Shown here in pieces: positions 1 to 8,601 of a DNA stretch of 64,000 nucleotides. The DNA lies in the NCBI GenBank assembly GCA_963716855.1, contig CAVQUV010000005.1, positions 62,001-126,000 on the forward strand. The letters run 5' to 3'. Under the pieces are notes generated by a model. The model searched no databases, was not told the DNA's origin, and was given only the letters and a program-made list of their open reading frames with translations. The DNA comes from JAGVSZ01 sp963716855. GTDB lineage: Bacteria; Pseudomonadota; Gammaproteobacteria; Burkholderiales; SG8-39. Made by a program: the position numbers and the translations under genes. Positions within the stretch are counted from its first letter, which is position 1; every line of letters begins with the position of its first letter.

Positions 1-1
1 C

Positions 2-1480
2 GCCGCGCTCCCCGCGGCGCCTGCGCCCTCAGCGGACGACGCGCGCGTGGAAGCCACCGAGCTGCGGCTGGTGCAGCAGTTCGCCGACGAATGCAGCTAC
101 ACCCGCCGCGCGGGAAAGAACGTCGTGAAACTGGTGCTCAAGCGGCGCGCGCCGGCGCGGGGCGCCGCCGCCGCGCACGCACCTCGCGGCCCCGATCGCC
201 GCAAGCGCGCCAGCCCGGTCGGCGTCCCGCTCTGGCGCGGCGACGGGACCCTGGTGCTCGCCGACGAGCGACACGGGGTCGACCGGCGCATCCGCGGCTT
301 CATCTCGCAGTTCGAGGTGTTCCGCGGCGCGCCCTATCAGCTCGTCGAGGACGCCATCGCGGGCTGCCGCATCGTGCGGTACCCCGACGGCGAGGTGCTG
401 TTGCGCCCGGGCGAGCGCAGCGACAAGCTCACTTTCGTGCTCAGCGGGCGCCTGCGCGTGCATCCCGACGCGCCGGACTCGGCGAACTTCTCGACGATCG
501 GGGCCGGCGACTTCGCCGGCGAGCTGTCGGTGATCGACGGCGAGCCGGTCTCGGCTTACGTGGTCGCCGACTCCGATTGCCGCGTGCTGCTCGTCGACGC
601 CGACACGCTGTTCGGCCGGCTGCTCACCGTGCCCGAGGTGAGCCGCAAGTTCATGATGACGCTGTCGGGGCGGGTACGCAGCACGAGCGTGCACATCATC
701 GCGCACCTGCGCGACGAGATGGAGCAGGAGCGGCAGGGCCGCGACCTCGAGCTTGCGCGCGAGATCCGGGCCGACCTGCTGCCCGACGAGCGCTCGCTGT
801 TCCCGGCGCGCCCCGAGTTCGATTGCGCCGCGCGTACACGCGTGGCAGGGGCGTTCGGCGGAGGCTTCTGCGACGCGCTCTGCGTCGACTCCGAGCGGCT
901 CCTGATGGTCGTCGGCAGCGCGCACGGGCAAGCCCTTCCAGCCGCGCTCCTGATGGTTCGCACGCTTACGATCCTGCGCCGCGAGGCGGCACGCACGACG
1001 TTGTCGCGCGCCGTCGAGCACCTGAACCGCGTGCTCTTCGCCGGCAACGACGCGGGGCTGTCGGTCAGCCTGTCGTGTGCCCTGCTCGACATCACGACCG
1101 GGGCATTGACCTACGTGGATGCGGGACACGGCGCACCGACGGCCGCATTCGGCACCGGACGCTTCGCGCGACTCGCCGCGACCAGCGGACCGGCCATCGG
1201 AGTGGTCGAGGATGCGACCTACGCCGACGGCGCAGTGCGGCTTCCGCCCGGAAGCGCGCTGCTGCTCCACACCGCCGCTTTGACCGATGCGCGCGCAGCG
1301 AGCGGGGGACCGTTCGGAGACGACCGCCTGCTGGCGGCGCTGGAGGGTGCGCAGGAGCGGAGCGCGACCGGCCTCGCCGGGGCAGCGATCGCCGCCGTCG
1401 AACGCTTCGCCGGCGACGCCGCGCCGGAGGACGACATCAGCGTCCTCGCGCTGCGCTATCGCGGTCCCGCGCCCGGCTGA
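2..1480 (+). CDS. cNMP-binding / degenerate SpoIIE-type phosphatase protein, 5' end outside window
   Basis: The frame is open from the window edge; a GTG at 47 is the first candidate start but the true start probably lies upstream. Numbering from that GTG, residues 6-33 resemble the C-terminal end of an RsbW-type HATPase (LRLVQQFADE...GKNVVKLVLKR), about 95-215 form a cyclic-nucleotide-binding domain (RPGERSDKL, GAGDFAGELSVIDG), and 225-477 a PP2C/SpoIIE domain of the RsbU type. The metal-binding motifs of that phosphatase are lost: GGDFYD reads GGGFCD (about 271-276) and GDVSGHG reads GSAHGQA, while the late DDIS motif is kept. The family dephosphorylates anti-sigma-factor antagonists; this copy is probably a non-catalytic sensor or scaffold. 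The fold assignment is firm; the HATPase fusion is an inference from about 30 residues. Confidence 0.75.
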   Translation, partial: AALPAAPAPSADDARVEATELRLVQQFADECSYTRRAGKNVVKLVLKRRAPARGAAAAHAPRGPDRRKRASPVGVPLWRGDGTLVLADERHGVDRRIRGFISQFEVFRGAPYQLVEDAIAGCRIVRYPDGEVLLRPGERSDKLTFVLSGRLRVHPDAPDSANFSTIGAGDFAGELSVIDGEPVSAYVVADSDCRVLLVDADTLFGRLLTVPEVSRKFMMTLSGRVRSTSVHIIAHLRDEMEQERQGRDLELAREIRADLLPDERSLFPARPEFDCAARTRVAGAFGGGFCDALCVDSERLLMVVGSAHGQALPAALLMVRTLTILRREAARTTLSRAVEHLNRVLFAGNDAGLSVSLSCALLDITTGALTYVDAGHGAPTAAFGTGRFARLAATSGPAIGVVEDATYADGAVRLPPGSALLLHTAALTDARAASGGPFGDDRLLAALEGAQERSATGLAGAAIAAVERFAGDAAPEDDISVLALRYRGPAPG

Positions 1481-1514
1481 CCGCGCCGCGGCGCTTGTAT
1501 TTGGCGCCGGTGAC

Positions 1515-2756
1515 TCAGTCGAGCACGTGCGAAACCAGGCCGTCGGCGAGCTTGGGATCGAACCAGGTGGACTTCGGCGGCATCACCTCGCCGGCATCGG
1601 CAACCGCCATCAGGTCTTCCATCCGGGTCGGATAGAGCGAAAACGCCGCCGCCATTGCGCCCGAATCGACGCGCCGCTCCAGCTCCGCAAGACCCCGACC
1701 GCCGCCGACGAAGTCGACCCGCTGGTCGGTGCGCAGATCGCCGATGCCGAGGATCGGCACCAGCACGTGGTCGGTGAGGAGGCTTACATCGAGGTGCCGG
1801 GCCGGATCCGCGACTGCGGCGAGATCGGTGCGCAGGGTCAGGCGGTGCCAGCGCCCGCCCGCATACAGTCCGAACTCGCCGTGCCGAGCGGGTCGCACCG
1901 CCGCACCGCTCGTGGCGAGGGTGAACTTCTCGCGCAGCCGGGCGAGAAACGCATCGAGGCTCATTCCGGCGAGATCGCGCACCACGCGGTTGTAGTCGAG
2001 GATGCGCAGCTCGTGGTGCGGAAACGCGACCGTGAGGAACCATTCGTGGCTCTCTTCGCCGGTGCTGCGCGCATGCGCCGCGCGCCGCGCGGCCGCCACG
2101 CGCGCGGCGGCGGCCGAACGATGATGCCCGTCGGCGATGTAGAGCGCCGGAACGTCGTCGAAGAGCGCCGTCACGCGCGCGATGCGGGCTGCGTCGCGGA
2201 TCGGCCAGATCGAGTGGCGGACGCCGTCCTCGAGGCGCGCGTCGGCGTCGGGCGCGCCACGCACAGCGTCGGCGAGGAGCGCGTCGATCTCCGGTGCGCG
2301 CGGGTATGCCACGAGCACCGGCCCCGTCTGGGCATTGAGCGCCTGCATGTGGCGAACACGGTCGTCTTCCTTGTCGGGCCGCGTGTGCTCGTGCTTGCGG
2401 ACCCGGTTCGCCTCATAGGCGCCGATCGAGGTCGCAGTCACCACGCCGGTCTGCACGTGGTTGCCGGCGGCGACGCGATAGATGTAGTAGGCAGGCGCGG
2501 CATCGCGCACCAGGATGCCGGAGTGGAGCATCCGCGCGAGATTCTCGGCGGCCTTCGCGTAGGCGCTCGGCGAATGCGGATCGGCGCCGGCCGGAAGGTC
2601 GATCTCCGGCTTCGAGACGTGCAGGAAGCTCCACGGGCGGCCGGCGACGCACGCACGCGCCTCGTCGGTGGTCACGACGTCGTACGGCGGCGCGATGACG
2701 TCGGCGGCGCGGCCGGGCGCGGGGCGCAGGGCCGCAAGCGGGCGAACGAGCGACAA
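1515..2756 (-). CDS. DUF1015 family protein
   Basis: This is a full-length member (413 residues) of the DUF1015/COG4198 family, which is widespread in bacteria and has no firmly established biochemical role. Recognisable conserved pieces are the N-terminal APPYDV (22-27), KHEHTRP (121-127) and IADGHHRS (207-214), the last being the family's most conserved patch and a likely active or binding site. No signal peptide or membrane segment is visible, so it should be cytosolic. It is convergent with the preceding signalling gene, 34 bases away, and divergent from the DUF1840 gene. The ATG start at 2756 leaves only 70 bases to the divergent start. Family call is confident; function is unknown. Confidence 0.85.
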   Translation of the reverse strand: MSLVRPLAALRPAPGRAADVIAPPYDVVTTDEARACVAGRPWSFLHVSKPEIDLPAGADPHSPSAYAKAAENLARMLHSGILVRDAAPAYYIYRVAAGNHVQTGVVTATSIGAYEANRVRKHEHTRPDKEDDRVRHMQALNAQTGPVLVAYPRAPEIDALLADAVRGAPDADARLEDGVRHSIWPIRDAARIARVTALFDDVPALYIADGHHRSAAAARVAAARRAAHARSTGEESHEWFLTVAFPHHELRILDYNRVVRDLAGMSLDAFLARLREKFTLATSGAAVRPARHGEFGLYAGGRWHRLTLRTDLAAVADPARHLDVSLLTDHVLVPILGIGDLRTDQRVDFVGGGRGLAELERRVDSGAMAAAFSLYPTRMEDLMAVADAGEVMPPKSTWFDPKLADGLVSHVLD

Positions 2757-2814
2757 GGGGACTCCGGCGGGCGGCGGCGAGCCGCGATTCTACCGCGTGG
2801 GCCAATCCCGCCGG

Positions 2815-2820
2815 TACAAT
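2815..2820 (+). promoter_or_regulatory. -10-like TACAAT box before DUF1840 gene
   Basis: TACAAT stands 6 bases before the ATG at 2827, followed by C as in several other boxes in this window. No good -35 is visible. If used, the transcript would be nearly leaderless. Confidence 0.35.
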
Positions 2821-2826
2821 CGGCCC

Positions 2827-3135
2827 ATGCTCGTGCGCTTCGACAGCAGCGTCGGCACCTTTACGATGTTCGGTGAAGTCGCCGTGGAGCTCCTGAAGAT
2901 GATGGGGCACAGCGGCACCGTGCCGAGCGCGCTCCTCGCCGCCGACATCCCTGCGGCCCTCGCGCGCCTCAAGCCCGCCGTCGCCGCTGCGCCAGAGCCG
3001 CCGGCACCGCCGCCGGACGGCGAGGGCAAGCCGGAGCAGCCCAGGGTATCGCTCCGCCAGCGCGCGTTCCCGCTCATCGATCTCCTCGAGCGCGCGGCCA
3101 AGGCCGGCGCCGATGTGCTCTGGGACAAGGCGTAA
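2827..3135 (+). CDS. DUF1840 domain-containing protein
   Basis: This is a 102-residue protein beginning MLVRFDSS with the pattern of the DUF1840 family, which is largely restricted to Betaproteobacteria. Residues 1-50 hold the conserved beta-alpha start (VGTFTMFGEVAVELLKMMG) and a segment ending in IPAALARLK; a Pro/Glu-rich linker (about 54-75) leads to a helical tail FPLIDLLERAAKAG. The reading frame is open further upstream, but the ATG at 2827 matches the family N-terminus. It has no signal peptide. Function is unknown; it lies in the same direction as the glyoxalase-fold gene 33 bases downstream, with which it could be cotranscribed. Confidence 0.85.
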   Translation: MLVRFDSSVGTFTMFGEVAVELLKMMGHSGTVPSALLAADIPAALARLKPAVAAAPEPPAPPPDGEGKPEQPRVSLRQRAFPLIDLLERAAKAGADVLWDKA

Positions 3136-3168
3136 CATCCGATCGCGTCTGACCAGGAGGGACCTCTC

Positions 3169-3648
3169 ATGCCCGTCACCGACCTCAACCACTACTTCGT
3201 CCGCGCCAACGACCTCGAGAAGACTAAGGCCTTCTACTGCGAAGTCCTCGGGTTCGAGGTGATGCCGCGCCCCGATTTCCCGTTCCCGGGCTACTGGCTC
3301 GGCGCGAACGGCAAGATCCAGGTGCACATGGGGCCGCACGGCATCCCGAACGCCGAGCTCTACTACCTCGGCACCACGCCGAAATCGGCCACCGACAACA
3401 CCGGCGTCGTCGATCACATCGCCTTCCTCGCCACCGAGCCGGAGAAATTCAACGCGCGGTTCGAGAAGCTCGGCCTCGCCGCGCGCAAGCGCTATTTCCC
3501 CGAGTTCCAGCTCTTTCAGATGTTCGTCAGGGATCCGAACGGCCTGACGATCGAGCTGAATTTCCACGGGATGACGACCGAACCGAAGTGGGGGGCAGGC
3601 AGCGAGAACTACGCCGAGATGCCGCGCGTGGCCGAGACGGCGAAATGA
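3169..3648 (+). CDS. VOC (glyoxalase/extradiol dioxygenase fold) protein
   Basis: This is a 159-residue single VOC module. The three expected metal ligands are in place: H8 (DLNHYF), H83 (VVDHIAF) and E129 (LTIELNF), together with the repeated beta-alpha-beta-beta-beta units, so it should bind a divalent metal. The reaction cannot be read from sequence; glyoxalase, epimerase and ring-cleavage activities share this fold. An AGGAGG Shine-Dalgarno lies about 10 bases before the ATG. Its stop overlaps the start of the flavin-dependent hydroxylase (ATGA), so the two are translationally coupled and probably act on the same pathway, plausibly degradation of an aromatic or steroid-like ring. That pathway is an inference. 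Confidence 0.85.
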   Translation: MPVTDLNHYFVRANDLEKTKAFYCEVLGFEVMPRPDFPFPGYWLGANGKIQVHMGPHGIPNAELYYLGTTPKSATDNTGVVDHIAFLATEPEKFNARFEKLGLAARKRYFPEFQLFQMFVRDPNGLTIELNFHGMTTEPKWGAGSENYAEMPRVAETAK

Positions 3649-4850
3649 ATGCACGGGCACGACCGGTGAGCTTCGCCGACGTCGGGTACGACGCGGCGCT
3701 CGCCCGTGCACGCGCGCTCGTGCCCGCGCTGCGCGAGCGCGCGGGGCGTGCCGAGCAAAATCGGCGCCTGCCGCCCGAGACGATCGCGGACCTCGACCGC
3801 ACCGGGCTCTTCCGCATCACGCAACCGAAGCGCTGGGGCGGCATGGAGCTCGACTTCGTGTCGATGCTCGAGATTCCCGCCGAGCTCGCGCGCGGGTGCG
3901 CGTCCACGTCCTGGATCGTCGGCAACATCACGATCCACCACTGGGTGCTCGCGCTGTACGACGAGCGCGCGCAAGCCGAGATCTGGGACGCGAACCCGGA
4001 CGTGCAGATCGCCTCGGGGATCGCCTATCACCAGGGACGCGCGCGCCGGGTCGACGGCGGCTACGTCGTCAGCGGGACCTGGAACTTCTCGAGCGGCGTG
4101 GACGGCGCGGACTGGAACATGCTCGGCGCGACCGTGCGCGACGGCGACAAGGCGGTCGACCACCGCATGTGCCTGATCCCGAAGTCCGACTACGAGGTGA
4201 TCGACGACTGGCACGTGCTCGGCATGCGTGCGACCTGCTCGAAAACGGTGCGCGCGAGCGAGGTATTCGTGCCGGAGCACCGGGCGTTGTGCGCCTATGC
4301 GATCCGCGGGGGCGCCGATTTCCCCGGCGCGAAGGTCAACCCCAATCCGCTCTACCAGGTGCCGCTCGCGACGCTGAGCTCGCATCCGATCGTGGCCTCC
4401 GCGCTCGGCAACGCCCGGGGCGCGCTCGAGCTGACCTGCGAGGCGGTCAAGGGACGGAGCACCAGCTACACCGGCGCGAGCATGCGCGACTTCCAGGCGG
4501 TGCAGCTGCGCGTCGGCGCCGCGGGCGCGCGCATCGACGCGGCCTGGGAGCTCGCCCGGGCCGACTGTCTCAAGGCGCAGGAGTGGGCGGCGCGCGGCTA
4601 CATCCCGACGGTCGAGGAGAAACTGGCAATCAAGCGCAACGCCGCATACGAAGTGACGCTTTGCACCGAGGCGGTCGACCACCTCCACGCGCTCGCGGGC
4701 GCGAACGGCATCTACGACAGCTATCCGATCCAGCGCATCTTCCGCGACCAGCACGCGCTCGCCGGCCATTTCGGCTTCTCCTTCGACATCCATGGTTCCA
4801 GCTGGGGCCTGGTCGCGCTCGGCGGAAGCTACACCCTGCCGACGCTCTGA
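3645..4850 (+). CDS. Acyl-CoA dehydrogenase-fold flavin-dependent monooxygenase
   Basis: This 401-residue protein has the acyl-CoA dehydrogenase fold in the variant used by two-component flavin hydroxylases (HsaA, HpaB-like group D). Seen here: N-terminal helical domain with RITQPKRWGGMELD, middle beta domain with SGTWNFSSGVDGADW, GMRATCSKTV and FVPEH, and a C-terminal helical domain with HALAGANGIYDSYPIQRIFRD. The catalytic glutamate of true dehydrogenases is not evident. Such oxygenases need a separate flavin reductase, and none is encoded nearby. The start at 3645 is chosen because its ATG overlaps the stop of the upstream gene (ATGA). The substrate is unknown; the paired VOC gene suggests hydroxylation followed by ring cleavage. 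Confidence 0.8.
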   Translation: MNARARPVSFADVGYDAALARARALVPALRERAGRAEQNRRLPPETIADLDRTGLFRITQPKRWGGMELDFVSMLEIPAELARGCASTSWIVGNITIHHWVLALYDERAQAEIWDANPDVQIASGIAYHQGRARRVDGGYVVSGTWNFSSGVDGADWNMLGATVRDGDKAVDHRMCLIPKSDYEVIDDWHVLGMRATCSKTVRASEVFVPEHRALCAYAIRGGADFPGAKVNPNPLYQVPLATLSSHPIVASALGNARGALELTCEAVKGRSTSYTGASMRDFQAVQLRVGAAGARIDAAWELARADCLKAQEWAARGYIPTVEEKLAIKRNAAYEVTLCTEAVDHLHALAGANGIYDSYPIQRIFRDQHALAGHFGFSFDIHGSSWGLVALGGSYTLPTL

Positions 4851-4860
4851 GGGCACCGCG

Positions 4861-5535
4861 GTGGACCCGCTCGCGCAGCTCGCCGTCGCGACGCTGGCGT
4901 TCGTCGCCACGCACTTCGTCTCGAGCACCCCGCTGCGCGGCGCGGTCGCCGGCGCGATCGGCGAGAAGGCGTGGCTCGTCCTGTACTCGCTCGTCGCATT
5001 CGCGACCATCGGCTGGATGGCCTGGGCCTACGGCAAGGCGCCGCTCCAGCCGCAATGGCCCGGCCTGAGGTTCGCGCCGCTCGCGGTGATGCCGTTCGCG
5101 CTGGCGCTCCTCGTCGGTGGGCTGATGACGCGCAATCCCACCGCCGTAAGGCAGGAGCGCGCAATGCGATCCGTGGAGCCCGCGCGCGGCATGATCCGGG
5201 TCACGCGCCATCCGCTTATGTGGTCCTTCATGCTCTGGGCGGGCGCCCATATCCTGGCGCGCGGCGATCTCGCCTCGCTCGTCTTCTTCGGCGGGTTCCT
5301 CGTCGTCGCCGCGCTCGGCACCGTGCTCATCGACGCGCGGAAGCGCGCGTCGCTCGGCGAGGATTGGAAGCGCTTCGCCGCCGTGACCTCGAACGTCCCG
5401 TTCGGCGCGATCGCCGCCGGGCGCAACCGGTTCGTTCCGGGCGAGATCGGCTGGCGTGTGGTCTCGATCGCGGTTGTCGGCTACGTCGCGCTGCTTGCGG
5501 CGCACGGCGCGGTCTTTGGCGCGCGGCCGTACTAG
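4861..5535 (+). CDS. nnrU: NnrU family membrane protein
   Basis: This is a 224-residue integral membrane protein with about six hydrophobic segments and the NnrU family signatures THFVSS near the N-terminus, VRQERAMRSVEPARGMIRVT and RHPLMWSFMLWAGAHIL in the centre. NnrU relatives occur in denitrification loci and beside isoprenoid or carotenoid genes; they share a fold with methyltransferases such as Ste14, and their exact role is unsettled. The GTG at 4861 is preferred because it sits 10 bases after the upstream stop and gives a hydrophobic N-terminus. Probably expressed with the two genes before it; no denitrification genes are visible in the window. Confidence 0.8.
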   Translation: MDPLAQLAVATLAFVATHFVSSTPLRGAVAGAIGEKAWLVLYSLVAFATIGWMAWAYGKAPLQPQWPGLRFAPLAVMPFALALLVGGLMTRNPTAVRQERAMRSVEPARGMIRVTRHPLMWSFMLWAGAHILARGDLASLVFFGGFLVVAALGTVLIDARKRASLGEDWKRFAAVTSNVPFGAIAAGRNRFVPGEIGWRVVSIAVVGYVALLAAHGAVFGARPY

Positions 5536-5545
5536 CCGTCACGAT

Positions 5546-5606
5546 ACGAGGGGGGTACAGCCCCCTCGTGCTCCCCGATCTCAGCCAAATCGCCGCCAAA
5601 GCGGCG
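5546..5606. terminator. Two hairpins between convergent genes
   Basis: A 9-pair stem ACGAGGGGG/CCCCCTCGT with loop GTACAG (5546-5569) is followed by a second stem CGCCGC-CAAA-GCGGCG (5591-5606) flanked by A-rich and T-rich bases. It lies between convergent stops and could terminate both directions. Confidence 0.6.
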
Positions 5607-5615
5607 TTTCGCTTG

Positions 5616-6626
5616 CTAGTACGGCACTGCGACCGCCCGCAGCACGCTCATCGGCCCGGCCGCGCGCAACGCGTCCATCTCCGTCTCGTCGCGCACGAAG
5701 AGCGACCCGGCAAATCCCAGCGCATTCACCGAGATCGTGCCGAAGTGCTCCCGCGTGCGCGGCACGAGCAGCATCCAGCCGCGCGTGACGAGGAGGTTGT
5801 AAGGCCCGAGCTGGCGCTCCGGCTCGTTCGCCGCGCGACCGCCATCGTTCGCCGACTCCTCGTGCAGGCCGCAGGCCGCGAGCATCACCGTGTAGAGCTC
5901 CAGCAGGCGCCCCGCCGCATCGGCGCCGTCGAAGAGCGACGGCTCCAGCACGGCGAACGCGTTGCGGAACGGCAGCCGCAGCAGCCGCGTCGTGCCGCTC
6001 CCGCTCGACCATTGGTCGAAGACCGCCTCGATCGGAACGCTCCAGGCGTCGCCGCGGCTCGCGGCGGACAGCGGGACCGGCACGAGCTGCAGATGACGAT
6101 GAGGCTGGCTCGCGCCGGCCTCCCTGCCCCCGTTGTAGAAGGCGAGACCGTCGACCTGTCGCAGGCAGCTGGCGAGCGCGGCGAAGTCGGTCGCATCCAG
6201 GAGCGCCTCCTGGTCCACGAACTCGCGCGTCACGATCAGCAGGTGCTCGGCGACGACCGGGTACTTGTTGAGCACGCCGAAATGCGTGGCCGTGATGTCG
6301 CCGATCACCAGCTCGGCATCGGGCGGCGCGAAGGGATTCGGCCGCGCGCCGTCCTTGGGAATCCCGCCTGCGGCACGCTTGCGCGCGCGGCTCGACACGC
6401 TGCGCACCACGAACCGCACGTCGCCGTCCTCGAGCGCGGTCTCCTCGGTCTCGATCGGCTCGAGCGCGCCGCTCGCGATCGCCGCGCGCGCACGCGCGGC
6501 GATCGCCGCTGCGAGCCCGTCAGAAATCGGCGTCGTCCTCGGCGGAACCGGCCGTGCGTCGCTGGTGCCGGTGGTGCTGCCAGAGCGCCGCCACGAGCGA
6601 TGCGACCGAGAGCGCGAGTAACGCAC
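5616..6626 (-). CDS. Ap4A phosphorylase (ATP adenylyltransferase) family
   Basis: This belongs to the Apa1/Apa2 family (COG4360), which splits diadenosine tetraphosphate with phosphate to ATP and ADP. The HIT-like catalytic stretch FYNGGREAGASQPHRHLQ (about 163-180) contains H-x-H-x-Q, and NKYPVVAEHLLIVT and PYNLLVTRGWMLLVPR are characteristic. The furthest start is a GTG at 6626, which would overlap tctA by 107 bases. Alignment with the usual family N-terminus suggests translation starts near 6520, but no ATG, GTG or TTG exists there; an ATT at about 6525 with a GAGGA upstream is the only oddity. It follows tctA in the same direction and may be coupled to it. Function confident, start uncertain. 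Confidence 0.82.
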   Translation of the reverse strand: MRYSRSRSHRSWRRSGSTTGTSDARPVPPRTTPISDGLAAAIAARARAAIASGALEPIETEETALEDGDVRFVVRSVSSRARKRAAGGIPKDGARPNPFAPPDAELVIGDITATHFGVLNKYPVVAEHLLIVTREFVDQEALLDATDFAALASCLRQVDGLAFYNGGREAGASQPHRHLQLVPVPLSAASRGDAWSVPIEAVFDQWSSGSGTTRLLRLPFRNAFAVLEPSLFDGADAAGRLLELYTVMLAACGLHEESANDGGRAANEPERQLGPYNLLVTRGWMLLVPRTREHFGTISVNALGFAGSLFVRDETEMDALRAAGPMSVLRAVAVPY

Positions 6627-8049
6627 CCGAGATCGGCCGCGTCACGAACAGCCACGGATCCGGATCGGTCATGATCGCGCGGATCAGATTGATCTCGATC
6701 TGGTCGCCGAGGATGACGCCGAGGATGAACGGCGCGAGCGGGAAGCCGAACTTCACCATTGCGTAACCGAGCAGGCCGAACGCGGCGAGCACGTACACGT
6801 TCGACATCGTGTTGCTCAGCGCGTAGGCGCCGATCACGCACAGCACGAGCACGACGGGAAAGAGTGCCGCCTTGGGCACCGTCACGATGTTGATCATCCA
6901 TCGCGCGCCGAGCCCGAGGATGATCACCATCAGTGGGTGTGCGATCAGGTACGCCGCGAAGATCCCGTAGGCGAGCTGCGGGTTCTGCAAGATGAACAGC
7001 GGCCCCGACTGGATGCCGTGGATGGTCAGCGCGCCGAGCATGACCGCGGTGACCGCGTCGCCGGGGATGCCGAACGCCATGATCGTGACAAGCGACCCGC
7101 CGACGTTCGCATTGTTGGACGCCTCCGAGGCGATGATGCCCTCGGGCGTGCCCTTGCCGAAGCGCTCGGGGTGCTTCGAGAACTTCTTCGCCTGGTCGTA
7201 CGCCATGACGCTCGCGGCGCTGCCGCCGATCGCCGGCAGCACGCCGATCAGCACGCCGATGACCGCGACCCACGCAAGGAGGAACGGCCGCGACAGGATC
7301 TCCCCGATGACCTTGAGCTGCGAGACGGCGAGCGTGGCGGCCCGCACGAGCGCCTCGCCCGAGCGCGCCGCACCGCCCATCTTCTCCACGTCGGCCATGA
7401 TCTGCGCGAACGCGAACACGCCGATCAGCACCGGCAGGAACTGAATGCCGCCTTCGATCGCGTCGATGCCGAGCGTGAGCCGGGGCGAGCCGAGGATCGG
7501 GTCGCCGCCCAGGATCGTGACGATCAGCCCGAACGCTCCGGAGATCAGTCCCTTGAGCAGCGACGACTCGACCAGTCCGGCCACCATCGAGAGCGCGAGA
7601 ATGAAGAGCGAGAAAAATTCCCACGGCCCGAACTGCAGCGCAAACCGCGCCAGGGGCCCAGTGGCGGCGACGAGGAACACGCCGCCGAGCAGACCGCCGA
7701 AGAACGACGCCCAGATGCCGAGCCAGATCGCGCGGCCGGGCTCGCCCTTCTGCGCCATCGGGTAGCCGTCGAACGTCGTCGCGATCGCCGACGGCGTCCC
7801 CGGCAGGCCAATGAGCACCGCCGTCACCAGTCCGCCGGCCGAACCGCCGACATACACGCCGGTCATCGCGGCCAGGCCCTGGAGCGGATCGAGGCCGAAG
7901 GTGAACGGTAGCACGACGATGATCGTCATCGTGATGGTCACGCCCGGAAGCGCGCCGCCGATCACTCCGGCGAGCGTGCCGAAGAAGAGGGGCAGCAGGT
8001 ATTTCCACTGCAGAACGTCTGCGATCCCGGCGCCGAGAAGCTCGTACAT
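6520..8049 (-). CDS. tctA: Tripartite tricarboxylate transporter permease TctA
   Basis: This is a 509-residue polytopic inner-membrane protein, the large permease of the TTT system. The family's duplicated signature is plain: IGGALPGVTITMT, VYVGGSAGGLVTAVLIGLPGTPSAIATTFDGYPMA in the first half and IGVLIGVLPAIGGSAASVMAYDQAKKFSKHPERFGKGTPEGIIASEASNNANVGGSLV pattern in the second. It couples ion gradients to uptake of an organic acid delivered by TctC. It is the third gene of a tctC-tctB-tctA operon transcribed leftwards; 59 bases containing a hairpin separate it from tctB. The substrate (citrate, other di/tricarboxylates, aromatic acids) cannot be told from sequence. Confidence 0.95.
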   Translation of the reverse strand: MYELLGAGIADVLQWKYLLPLFFGTLAGVIGGALPGVTITMTIIVVLPFTFGLDPLQGLAAMTGVYVGGSAGGLVTAVLIGLPGTPSAIATTFDGYPMAQKGEPGRAIWLGIWASFFGGLLGGVFLVAATGPLARFALQFGPWEFFSLFILALSMVAGLVESSLLKGLISGAFGLIVTILGGDPILGSPRLTLGIDAIEGGIQFLPVLIGVFAFAQIMADVEKMGGAARSGEALVRAATLAVSQLKVIGEILSRPFLLAWVAVIGVLIGVLPAIGGSAASVMAYDQAKKFSKHPERFGKGTPEGIIASEASNNANVGGSLVTIMAFGIPGDAVTAVMLGALTIHGIQSGPLFILQNPQLAYGIFAAYLIAHPLMVIILGLGARWMINIVTVPKAALFPVVLVLCVIGAYALSNTMSNVYVLAAFGLLGYAMVKFGFPLAPFILGVILGDQIEINLIRAIMTDPDPWLFVTRPISGALLALSVASLVAALWQHHRHQRRTAGSAEDDADF

Positions 8050-8056
8050 AGGCTAT

Positions 8057-8077
8057 CCCCTCTTTGTCGAGGAGGGG
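8057..8077 (-). terminator. Intercistronic hairpin between tctB and tctA
   Basis: CCCCTC (8057-8062) and GAGGGG (8072-8077) form a 6-pair stem in the 59-base gap between tctB and tctA. More likely an attenuator or mRNA-stability element than a full terminator, since tctA has no other obvious promoter. Confidence 0.4.
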
Positions 8078-8108
8078 TGCCCGAGCAAAGCGAGGGCGGG
8101 GTGGTGCA

Positions 8109-8579
8109 TCACCAGTCCGTCCACTTCCCGCGCGGCAGCAGCACCGAGAGGTAGCGCTCGAACACGAAGTACGTGACCATGACGGTGACGAGGGCAAGCA
8201 CGAGCACCTTCACCCAGCCCGTCGCGCCACGGGGTCGTGCGAGGAGCACGGCGGTGGCGGCCACGTATAAGACGGTTGCAATGCGAAAGCCGAGGTAGGG
8301 GAGCGCGGCGACGTAAGACCCGAACACCGCGAACGTCGATGCGACCAGTGCGTAGTTCGGCCTCGCGGCCGCACGCGCGGGGACGGTCTTGCCGCGCGCC
8401 AGAAAGTCTGCGACCACCAGGAGCGCCGCAAACGCCGCGGTGATCCCGATCACGATGCGCGGGTAGAACTCCGGACCGATCGGGACGAGCGGGTTGCCCT
8501 TCAGCCCCAGAGTGAGCCAGTAGAGGATCGCGCAGAGGGCGAGGACGACAAGCCCCGCCCAGCCATCACGGCCGATCAT
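8109..8579 (-). CDS. tctB: Tripartite tricarboxylate transporter TctB family protein
   Basis: This is a 156-residue membrane protein with four hydrophobic segments and the TctB pattern: an N-terminal helix (GLVVLALCAILYWLTLGL), the conserved GPEFYPRIV just after it, and a C-terminal pair of helices ending VMVTYFVFERYLSVLLPRG. TctB is the small membrane subunit of the TTT transporter and works with TctA. It sits between tctC and tctA, the usual TTT composition. The ATG start at 8579 gives the expected length. Confidence 0.92.
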   Translation of the reverse strand: MIGRDGWAGLVVLALCAILYWLTLGLKGNPLVPIGPEFYPRIVIGITAAFAALLVVADFLARGKTVPARAAARPNYALVASTFAVFGSYVAALPYLGFRIATVLYVAATAVLLARPRGATGWVKVLVLALVTVMVTYFVFERYLSVLLPRGKWTDW

Positions 8580-8601
8580 CTGCGATTCCCCCTCTCCCCC
8601 G

